Assembly (NCBI RefSeq): GCF_036323735.1
Contig: NC_086020.1
Location: 121,275,710-121,339,709 of the forward strand
Length of the DNA stretch: 64,000 nt
Direction: 5' to 3'
Source: Rattus norvegicus
Lineage: Eukaryota; Chordata; Mammalia; Rodentia; Muridae
This document shows, one piece after another, positions 56,091-64,000 of this stretch. Both the position numbers and the translations under genes were made by a program. The notes below the pieces were generated by a model that did no database searches, was not told the origin of the DNA, and saw only the letters and a list, made by a program, of their open reading frames with translations. The first letter of the stretch is position 1; each line of letters starts with the position of its first letter.

Positions 56091-56626
56091 CCTCAGAAGG
56101 AAGGAAGTTCTTCAAGAAGAAGAGAGGATATTAGCCCTCCATACCTGAAGGTAGCAGTCTCAGGGATGCTTTTGGAGACCACAAGCCACTGCTCTCTCAA
56201 GATAATGCTGCTTGGCTTGCTGAAGGATGGCGCTCACAGGATCCCACGTTACGAATCTTGGTGACCCACTAACGTGCACTGAAAGTCTGCATTGTCTGAC
56301 GGTGTTCCACTTCCGTGAGGTTGCAACTTCCAAACCCACATCGCCTTCTTTCTTGGCAACTTTAAGAAGAGGTAAAACAAAGTCAGTGCTACAGCACTAA
56401 TTTGTACAGCCAGCTGGTGGACGATATGGGTTTAGCATCCCAACAGGTTAGAAATAATGGAGTCACCAAAACTGTGTAACATCTTTGTAAGAGTCCCATC
56501 GAGGTTGAAGATCACTCTTTCTGTTCCTTAGAGAGAAGGTTCAAATGATAGCAGCTGGTTTTCTCTCTGGCTGTGAGATGACAAAATAATCAAGTGAGGA
56601 ATGCTCATCTTCACGTTAAAAGATAA
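56091..56626. other. No recognised element
   Basis: Mixed sequence; nothing coding. Confidence 0.4.
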
Positions 56627-57062
56627 TGTCTTAGTTAGGGTTACTATTGCAGTTAGGCCATGTGTTACTCCTGCTTCCCTCCTAACCAGAATTAAGTTAG
56701 GGAGGAAAGGATGTATTTGGCTTACACGCCACATCGTAGTTTGTCATTGAAGGAAGTCAGGGCATGAACTCCAACAGTTCAGGAACCTGGAGGCAGGAGC
56801 TGATGCAGAGGTCATGGAGGGGTGCTGCTGACTTGCTTGCTCCTCATGGCTTACTCATCTGCTTTCTTATGGGACCCCAAACTACCAGTTCAGGGATGGC
56901 ACCACCCACAATAGGATGGGACGTCCACCCTAAATCACCAATGAAGAAAATGCCTACAGGGGATTGGCCTGTAGCTGGATCTTGTCTATGCACCTTCTCA
57001 ACTGAGGCTTCCTCCTCTCTGGTATCTCTAGTTTGTGTCAAGTTGGCATAAGACTAGCCAGG
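56627..57062 (-). mobile_element. ORR1-type MaLR LTR, near full length
   Basis: From 'atgtcttagttagggttactattgc' to 'gtttgtgtcaagttggcataagactagccagga', with all ORR1 landmarks in inverted order. Confidence 0.93.
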
Positions 57063-57180
57063 ATAGAAAGGGAGTAACCTGGTTTGCTATTAAAGGTATA
57101 GAAAACACACTTAGCAGAAAATTGATCCCCATTTTAAGATGGAAATAGGGTATGTAAAAATAACTTTTATTTGCCTGATG

Positions 57181-57860
57181 TTTCCTCCAAGGCTTGCTGC
57201 CTCCATCTGCTACTCTAGGCCTAGTCCTGGAAGCCTCTAGCTTTCGTACAATCTAATCGAGGCCTAGAATGCTTCCAGCCTCTGACACTTACTGCTGAAT
57301 AAGCTCACCCTTTCTAGTGCTTTCTGAACTCTGACTGGCTGGTTCAACTCAGCCGCTCTGGCTCAAACGCCTCTCCAAGCTGACTGACTCAATCTGATTT
57401 CTCCTTCAGCCTCTGACTGACTTGCTCTTCTTGGTCTCAAACTACTTTTGGCAATTTGTTCTAAGCTTCTGGCTCCTTCTCATTCTCTGGTTCGTTCTGT
57501 CTTCACCCGTGTCTAGCTTTTACTCTCTTCAACCTGTCCCTGTAAAACTCTCCTGGTAAAACTGTTTCCTGCCTCCTGCACTGCTCTCTTGTCTCTTTCG
57601 TCTCTGTCCTCATGAGAGTTGGGCATATCCTATTCTGTCAAATCTTTCTCCGATTCATCCCTTGGTCTGCCATTCGAGTAGACATCCCTTTCAAATATGA
57701 GTCCTTCTACAAACTAACTTTACTTCCATTGTTTGGTATTAAAAGTATGTACTAAGGGTGTGTCTGCATTCCAGCCAGAGGGATTAAAGTTCTGTGCTAA
57801 GGCTGAGCCATATCACAACTAGAAACGGGTTTTTCCTCAGGGTTCACAGTGTGATCAAAT
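57181..57860. mobile_element. Probable unclassified LTR-like repeat (RMER type?)
   Basis: Pyrimidine-rich sequence with recurring CTCTGACTGACT/GGCT phrases and 'gggattaaagttctgtgctaaggc' near the right end, reminiscent of rodent RMER elements. Class and limits uncertain. Confidence 0.3.
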
Positions 57861-58117
57861 ATCCTGAAATGGGGTATACCTATGAATGGAGCTGGCCATA
57901 CAGCTGGCAACAAGCTATATGGTTATAAGTATTGGTTCTGAACATACTAACTTTTCAAATGGGAAAATTACTCAAGTCCTGTGTGTTTTGTAAAGTATAT
58001 ACAAAGTATATATATGAAACAAGTAACAAATGCTGGTTTGTTATAAGTAATACAGCACTGGAGATGTTGATCCTGAAGAAAGGCTGTGGCAGAGAAGAAA
58101 CAGAATGTACCTTGCAG

Positions 58118-58445
58118 TTTCTTAGTTAGGTTTCCCATTGCTGTGAAGAGACACCATGACCACAGCAACTCTGATAAAGGAAACCACTTAGTTGGGGCTG
58201 GCTCACAGTTCATAGATTCAGTCTATTATCATCATGGTGGGAAGCATGGCAGCATCCAGGCAGGAGTGGTGCTGCAGGAGCTTAGAGTTTTAAGTCTTGA
58301 TCCAAAAGGCCAATAGGAGAAACCTGGCTTCCAGGCAGCTAGGAGGAAGATCTCAAAGCCCACCCCAACACTGACACACTTCCTCTACCAAAGCCACACC
58401 TCCTAATAGTGTACTTCCTGGGCCAAGCATATTCAAACCACCACA
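58118..58445 (-). mobile_element. MT-type MaLR LTR (MTD-like)
   Basis: 'tttcttagttaggtttcccattgctgtgaagagacaccatgacc', 'attatcatcatggtgggaagcatggcagcatccaggc', 'acacttcctctaccaaagccacacctcctaatag'. Confidence 0.93.
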
Positions 58446-58599
58446 CCAGCCAAGACCTAAAACTGCTCTTAACATTTAGCATTTAAAAAAAAAAACCACA
58501 ATGTTAAATATGCTTCAGGATTAAGTTGTAACTAAAGATCACAAAATAAAGAATAAAGAGTGAATTGGAAATGTTTTAAGAAAATCATTTTTCTTATAG

Positions 58600-58735
58600 A
58601 CACCCCACCTACCCACGCACAGTAAGAACTTTATCCTGCCTTTTATAATTTTCCCACCTATGATACAGTGGGAATTTCATCCTGCTTGTTACACTTGCCC
58701 TGCCTACCACACAGAGGGAATTTCGTCCTGATTTT
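58600..58735. repeat. Degenerate ~45-bp tandem repeat, three copies
   Basis: Three successive blocks share '(c)ccacctacc..acacagtgggaatttcatcctg'-like text: ends at about 58641, 58686 and 58733. Confidence 0.75.
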
Positions 58736-59500
58736 CTGAATCCATCTTATTCTGGGAATCTGTAAGTAGCTAACGCCCACTGTGAAGAGGAAGAGGGGCT
58801 GACATCTGCCATCATTTTGTCCAAAGCAGATCGGGCACCGAGAGCTACATAAGCCTGGCTGTATCTTTTTTCCAAGTAATTTAGAATAGAGGTTCTGATC
58901 TGGACTAGTGATAATATTTAGAATACGTAAATTTAGAATAACTAGAATACGTTTAATAAAGTCAGAGTACTAAGTCTCACTCTCAGAGTTTCTAATGCAG
59001 TTTGGTCTGGAATGGGATCTGGGGGTTATTTAACAAAAATAGTTCTCAAAATTAATTCAGAAGTTAATCTATAAGCAAATTATACTAGTTCAGGGTTTCC
59101 AAAGTTAGCAAAGAAATTATAAAAAGTTCAGTTACATTTGAATTTCAAATAAAATAAAGCATCTCAATTTAGTAATGGGGACCCGTCTAGTGGTCATGGC
59201 AGGAAGGAAAGTGAACAGCAAAGAGGTAGAAATGCAAATCAGGTCAGATTGACTTCCTTAATCTGGATCAAGACTTTGGGAAGTCTCCGATAGTTTATTC
59301 CCAATTAATTTAAACACAGTATAATCTGGAAAAAGCTTCCTAGTGGGATACAATCTCTGTGTGTACAAAGAATCATTATTATATTAAAATTCAACTCTGG
59401 TACATGTCACTTCCTCCAAGAAGATGGGTTCTAGGGCTAGGCTACCCATGTTAGCTAAGGGCCTCAGGGAAGGCCCTGGCCTGCTCGCAGTCATACAGAT
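58736..59500. other. AT-rich sequence with short direct repeats
   Basis: TTTAGAATA recurs three times and TAGAATACGT twice between 58881 and 58950. No coding signal. May be part of a larger old LTR element. Confidence 0.4.
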
Positions 59501-59710
59501 AACAGAGGTCATCTGGGCTATTAGCCACCTCTGTCCTGATTGTGGGAGCTTGGGGAGCCTACAGAACTCTACAGGTTATTTAGATTACTTTCCACTTCAG
59601 TCCTGACTATAGGAGCTTGATATGGCCTGGCTCAACGTATAGATATCACAGATCACCAGGCTCTTAATCATCTCCACTTCTCAGCTTTTCGGATAGAAGA
59701 ACAGGTTTCA
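59500..59710. repeat. Possible degenerate ~70-bp tandem repeat
   Basis: Blocks near 59502, 59572 and 59649 share 'acag..tca...ctattagccacctctg' and 'gtcctgattgtgggagctt'-like phrases. Confidence 0.4.
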
Positions 59711-59939
59711 CATCTATTCCTTTGAGAGGACAACCCTGGTTGTTCAACACCGTTGGTTTTCCTTGGAGATCTGTGGGCACAAAGACCCTCATGCTGTGCT
59801 CCCAATAACTAAGTATATTCTGCATAATATTGAGGACCATTTGGACATATACACTAACAAAATAGTGTGTTTATCTGAAATCCCATTTGAGGTACACATC
59901 TTTTATGCTATCTGACAACAAACTTTCTGCTTCTTGCTT

Positions 59940-60152
59940 GCTGTTGGTGAACCATTTGTATTAGTTGCCCCCCCTTCCTGCCGCCCATTCTTGTGTGTTG
60001 AAATCCTGACCCCCATTTGAAGGTTTTGGGAAGATGATTGAGAAATGAGAGAAGAGGCTTAGTGGGTAGGATACTGTGCTTGTAAGAGACCTTCAGACCC
60101 TTGTACCTTGTTACTGTGTGAGGATCAGGATGAGCACCATCTGCAAGCTGGG
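59940..60152 (+). mobile_element. MLT1-like LTR, 5' part
   Basis: 'gtgttgaaatcctgacccccatttgaaggttttggg...', 'gtgtgaggatcaggatgagcaccatctgcaagctgg' follow the MLT1 order up to the inserted ORR1. Confidence 0.72.
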
Positions 60153-60549
60153 TGTCTTAGTCAGGGTTCCTATTCCTGCACAAACATGACCATGAAGCAA
60201 GTTGGGGAGGAAAGGGTTTATTCAACTTACACTTCCATATTGCTGTTCATCACTAAAGGAAGTCGGACTAGAACTCAAGCAGGTCAGGAAGCAGGAGCTG
60301 ATGCAGAGGCCATGGAGGGATGTTGCCTACTGGCTTGCTTCCCCTGGCTTGCTCAGCTTGCTTTTTTATAGAGCCCAAGACCACCCCAGGGATGGCACCA
60401 CCCACAATGGGTTGGGTCCTCCCCACTTGATCACTAGTTGAGAAAATGCCTTACAGCTGGGTCTTATGGAGGCATTTCCTCATGGGAGGCTCCTTTCTCT
60501 GTGATAACTCCAGTTTATGTCAAGTTGATACACAAAACCAGCCAGTACA
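60153..60549 (-). mobile_element. ORR1-type MaLR LTR inserted in the MLT1-like LTR
   Basis: From 'tgtcttagtcagggttcc' to 'tcaagttgatacacaaaaccagccagtaca': full-length inverted ORR1 splitting the older LTR. No clear target duplication remains. Confidence 0.93.
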
Positions 60550-60690
60550 TTGGAAAACGAGTCCTTACTGGATACTAAGTTGGCTTTGCAATGATTGTGA
60601 ACATCCAAGCTTTTAGAACCATGAGTTATAAATTTCTGTTGTTAATAAGCCACCCAGACTGTGGCTTATTATTACCGTGGTCTAAACCAA
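60550..60690 (+). mobile_element. MLT1-like LTR, 3' part
   Basis: Continues the interrupted LTR: 'ggaaaacgagtccttactgg', 'ttttagaaccatgagttataaatttctgttgtt', 'aataagccacccagactgtgg'. Confidence 0.75.
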
Positions 60691-60694
60691 GACA

Positions 60695-61080
60695 TCACTA
60701 TAACAAGTTACCAGAAATTCAAGGGTTCAAAGCAACAGAACAGTTTAGAATTCTGATGGTTGGAAATCTAAAAGGTATACATAAGGCAACCCTCTCTTTA
60801 GAAACCATTTTTCATTTCCAAAGCTAGCTGGACAGTGCCTGCTTTCCATCACAACCATGGTCTAGTCTCTTTCCTTTCCCTGCCCTCTTGCATTAAAGAC
60901 TCTGGTAATTACCAGAGACTTGCAGACAGATAATCCAGGACAGTTCATGCACCTCAAAATCCCAGTTAATCACAGCTACAAAACATTTGCCACATTAAGT
61001 GACATATTCACCATTCAGAGGATCAGGATATGATCTTTTTAAAAGACCATTGAAATGCCTACCTTGCAACTCTCTTGACA
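60695..61080 (+). mobile_element. Ancient eutherian interspersed repeat
   Basis: 'gataatccaggacag', 'ctcaaaatcccagttaatcacagctac', 'agtgacatattcaccattcagaggatcaggat', 'accattgaaatgcctacc' follow a widespread old mammalian repeat whose name I cannot fix. Confidence 0.55.
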
Positions 61081-61278
61081 TTTATGTGCATTACAGTCAG
61101 CTAACCCCATGTTGTAGTCACTGTTCTATTGCTGTGAAGAGACACCATGACCAAGACAGCTCCTGTAAAAGAAAGCATTTAAGTGGTGGTGTCCTTACAC
61201 TTTCAGAAGCTTAATTCATTATTAGCATGGTGGTATGCTGGCAAGAGCAGTAGCTGAGAGCTTTACAACCTGATCTAT

Positions 61279-61281
<3 letters not shown>

Positions 61282-61344
<63 letters not shown>

Positions 61345-61345
61345 T
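61282..61345. repeat. (GA)n then (GACA)n inside the MT LTR
   Basis: About 38 bp of GA followed by about 25 bp of CAGA units. Confidence 0.96.
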
Positions 61346-61397
61346 AGACTTATACTTGGCATCTGACACCTCAAAGTCCACCCCCATTGACACTCTT

Positions 61398-61580
61398 TTT
61401 TTTTTTAAGATTTATTTATTATATATGAGTACACTGTAGCTGTCTTCAGGAGACCAGAAGAGGGCATCTGATCCCATTACAGATGGTTGTGAGCCGCCAT
61501 GTGGTTGCTGGGATTTGAACTCAGGACCTCTGGAAGAGCAGTCAGTGCTCTTAATCACTGAGCCATCTCTCCAGCCCCCG
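61398..61580 (-). mobile_element. B2 SINE
   Basis: Inverted B2 with a perfect 13-bp target duplication (CATTGACACTCTT) at 61385-61397 and 61581-61593. Carries the CTCF-like core ACCAGAAGAGGGC. Confidence 0.97.
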
Positions 61581-61724
61581 CATTGACACTCTTCCTCCAA
61601 CAAGGCCACACCTCCTCCTAATCCTTATAATCTTTCCACACTCCTTCACTTGTAAGCCTTCAAAATCCTTCCACTCCCTGGTGACTAAGCTTTCGAATAT
61701 ATGAGACTAATTGGAGCCATTCTT

Positions 61725-61913
61725 TTTTTTTAAAATATTATTTATTTGATGTATATGATTACACTGTAGCTGTCTTCAGACACACCAGAAGAGGGCATCA
61801 GATCCCATTACAGATGGTTGTGAGCCACCATGTGGTTGCTGGGATTTGAACTCAGGACCTCCGGAAGAGCAGTCTTAACCACTCTTAACCACTAAGCCAT
61901 CTCGCCAGCCCCC
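61725..61913 (-). mobile_element. B2 SINE
   Basis: Inverted B2 with a perfect 16-bp target duplication (AATTGGAGCCATTCTT) at 61709-61724 and 61914-61929. Carries CACCAGAAGAGGGC; ACTCTTAACC is duplicated near its head. Confidence 0.97.
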
Positions 61914-62047
61914 AATTGGAGCCATTCTTATTCAAACCCCTACACCCCATAACAAAAATTTAAAGTATGATCATATTTGTAGAAATGTAATGGTTGACAT
62001 TAAATTAAACATTAATGTTTAACAACAGCAACATTTAATAAAAAGTA

Positions 62048-62225
62048 TCTTCTCTGGAGATAGTGGCTCAGGTCTATAATTCCAGTATATGGGAGGCTGA
62101 GGCAGGGGGATTCTCATGAGTTTGTAGCTATCCTGGGCTACTCCTACCCTGGATGACAGTGAGCTTCAGGTTAGACTGAGCTATGATGTGAAACTGTTTT
62201 GAAACAAAACAAACTAAAACAAAAC
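62048..62225 (+). mobile_element. Old B1-like SINE
   Basis: 'gatagtggctcaggtctataattccagtatatgggaggctgaggcagg...ctatcctgggctac', longer and more diverged than the other B1 copies. Confidence 0.75.
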
Positions 62226-62300
62226 AGACCAAGTTGCCTTCCAGGAAAGAATAGACTATGTCTATAAAAGTCCATTTTATTTCAGAAAGAAAAATCACAC

Positions 62301-62630
62301 GGACTGGGAAGAAGGCTCAACGAGTAAAGCATTTGCTGCGGAAGTGCAAGGGCCCAAGCTTGCATTTTCAGAACCCATATTAAGCAGAACTGCTCATGTC
62401 TTCAATGCCAGAACATATGGAGAGATGGGAGGCAGAAATGAGAGAAGGCCTAAAAGCTTTTGGGTGAGCTAGCCTGGGATACATAGGGACAAATAACAAC
62501 AGAGCAGGAGTCGCCAGAAGGCCAGAAGTTGGCCAGAAGGCAGGAGTCGCATGAATAGTTGTGCTCTGACCTCCACACATGCTGTGGCATGTCTTTCACA
62601 CACATGCACATAAAGACTAAAAAAAGAGAA
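62301..62630 (+). mobile_element. B4 SINE with short internal duplication
   Basis: 'ggactgggaagaaggctcaacgagtaaagcatttgctgc', B1-like middle, 'gctctgacctccacacatgctgtggcatg', and an A-rich end. GGCCAGAAG occurs twice at 62519-62538. Confidence 0.78.
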
Positions 62631-63049
62631 ATTACTTAGTGCTTGCTGTGAGGCCAAATATTCAAATGACTAGCTTACCCAACAGTGTGTGAAACTGTTC
62701 TAGAAACATGAGTCTGTCATCAAAGAGCTCAGAGCCTGCCTGTGTCCTGCAGTCTGCTGGCTATCTTGAAAGCTAATAAACTAAGTGTGTGGAATCAATT
62801 CTTGTCCCCTGGCCATATGAGCCCATCTTGCCTTGGTCTTTGCAAACTTTTTGTTTGAAACACCTTTTAAAGTTACCACTTTCTAGAGTGTTACTAAACA
62901 GTCAAGTCTTCAGACAGCACTGATCAGCCTGTGAAACTATTAATTTGTTTAGGATTTTATTATCTCTCCACAGAGAGACTCTAAATTCTCTGAACTGAGG
63001 GAATTGTTTACTCCCTATTCTAGCAGAGATTTCTTTTCTCTTCTCTTTC
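62631..63049. other. No recognised element
   Basis: AT-rich mixed sequence, TC-rich at its right end. Confidence 0.4.
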
Positions 63050-63170
63050 TCCTTTTGCTTTTAGGATGGGGCCGCACCCTGCAGCCTGGAATTCAATACA
63101 TAGACTAGGCCGGCCTTGAACTCAAAGATCCACTGGCTCCTACCTTCCTGGTACTGGGACATAAAGCCTT
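63050..63170 (-). mobile_element. B1-like SINE
   Basis: 'gatggggccgcaccctgcagcctggaattcaatacatagactaggccggccttgaactcaaagatcc...ggtactgggacataaag'. Confidence 0.78.
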
Positions 63171-63467
63171 GTGAGTCAGTACTCATTCTTAAAACAGTAA
63201 AAATTCAAGTATTTCCTAACTACCTACATTCTGAAAGTTTTACAAATGGAGACTACAATGTATCACTGGTAGAAAAAAAAACGTGGGGGGCGGGGACCTA
63301 GGAGATCGATGTAGACACAGCCTACAACTTGTAAAGCAAAAGGAAACATAGTAACAGGCAAGTCTTTTCTTGGCACTTCCTCCTCCACCAGGCATTGTCC
63401 TAGCTTTCTACTCGTATCATCTTGTCTTTATTCCTCCTAGGCTGCAGTCCTATTACAAAGCCTATAG
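63171..63467. other. No recognised element
   Basis: Nothing coding or repetitive recognised. Confidence 0.4.
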
Positions 63468-64000
63468 TTAGGGTTTATTGTTGCAATGAAGCACCATGAC
63501 CAAAAGGTTGGGGAGGAAAGGTTTTATTAGGCTTACACTTCTGTATCACTGTTTATCATTAAAAGAATTGAGGACAGGAACTCAAGCAGGGCAGGAACTA
63601 GAAGCAGGAACTGATGCACAGGTCACCAAGGTAGCCAGAGCCTAGAAGACAAGCTGTGTGTATTATAGCAAGCAGAGCTGGAGAAGTGACTCGAGCTCTT
63701 TTGAGGATCCCAGAAGACCTGGAGTGAATCCCAGATAATTGGACATTGGGTTATTTATACAGTTAGAATCTGGTTTTGCTTGGTTCAGGGCGCTGCTTAC
63801 TGGTTTGCTCTTTGTAGCTTGTTCACCTTGCTTTCTTATAGAACCTAGGCCCACCAGCCCAGGGATGCCGACACCCACAATAGGCTGGGCCATCCTCCCC
63901 ATTACTAGGTAATTAAGAAATGCCTTATATCTGGATCTTACAGAGGCATCTTCTCAATCGAGGATCCTCCTTTGAGATAACTTTAATTTGTGTGTCAAAC
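63468..64000 (-). mobile_element. ORR1-type MaLR LTR, running off the window
   Basis: 'agttagggtttattgttgcaatgaagcaccatgaccaaaag' through 'gatgccgacacccacaataggctgggcc' to 'aatttgtgtgtcaaac' at the edge. About 160 bp at 63622-63788 does not fit ORR1 and looks like an insertion. Confidence 0.88.

Larger units (their letters stand above)
61111..61950 (-). mobile_element. MT-type MaLR LTR interrupted by two B2 SINEs
   Basis: 'cactgttctattgctgtgaagagacaccatgacc' at left, 'cctccaacaaggccacacctcc' in the middle, 'aaacccctacacccc' at right; the LTR is broken at 61398-61580 and 61725-61913. Confidence 0.88.

Noticed and set aside
1..64000. Neighbouring genes Anxa5 or Ccna2
   Set aside because: Expected in the region from remembered synteny, but no exon-like sequence of either was seen; they probably lie outside the window.

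Overview
This window is rodent nuclear DNA, almost certainly rat (Rattus norvegicus). The diagnostic evidence is seven well-preserved tRNA-Ala-derived ID SINEs of the rat type (most with target-site duplications). With them are B1, B2, B3 and B4 SINEs, rodent L1 fragments, MT- and ORR1-type MaLR LTRs and long rodent-style microsatellites. There is no bacterial or phage gene organisation, and nearly all open reading frames are chance frames or lie inside repeats; many of the longest begin at GTG or TTG, which are not normal starts here.

Only one gene can be supported. On the minus strand at 38361-38170 a single-exon coding sequence encodes a 63-residue single-pass membrane micropeptide that I recognise as Smim43 (formerly Tmem155, 'NEMEP' in mouse). 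It lies in the only CpG-dense block of the window (about 37970-38620). A promoter-like segment at 38625-38700 carries an inverted pair of CCAAT boxes. From memory, the human orthologue lies between ANXA5 and CCNA2; neither is visible here, so the window would be the intergenic neighbourhood of Smim43, with the gene body running left from about 38.6 kb. A possible splice donor lies 36 nt after the stop codon.

Layout. 1-11 kb: old L2, MIR and LTR-like relics, two ID elements, a degenerate ~30-bp minisatellite, B1/B3 copies and an MT-type LTR. 11-28 kb: a young 5'-truncated L1 with a perfect 15-bp target duplication, an older Lx-type L1 end, a SINE-dense zone at 17-21 kb, and CA-rich arrays near 24 and 26.8 kb. 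28-33 kb: two ancient L1 copies (ORF2 to 3' end) broken by SINEs, and a hAT-Charlie relic. 33.6-38.7 kb: repeat-poor sequence leading into Smim43. 39-46 kb: microsatellites, LTR relics, and the 5' half of an Lx-type L1 pointing toward Smim43, beside an unusually long unexplained open frame (44349-45155). 47-54 kb: the largest repeat-poor block, with one L1 3' end. 54-64 kb: dense MaLR LTRs, several nested (ORR1 inside an MLT1-like LTR, two B2 elements inside an MT LTR), ending in an ORR1 cut by the window edge.

I found no exotic or novel multi-gene system. The most useful observations are the micropeptide gene, its promoter architecture, the non-ATG open frame upstream of it, the L1 5' end aimed at it, the long open frame at 44-45 kb, and candidate CTCF sites. 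Repeat family names come from memory of consensus sequences and were not checked against a library; subfamily names are approximate.
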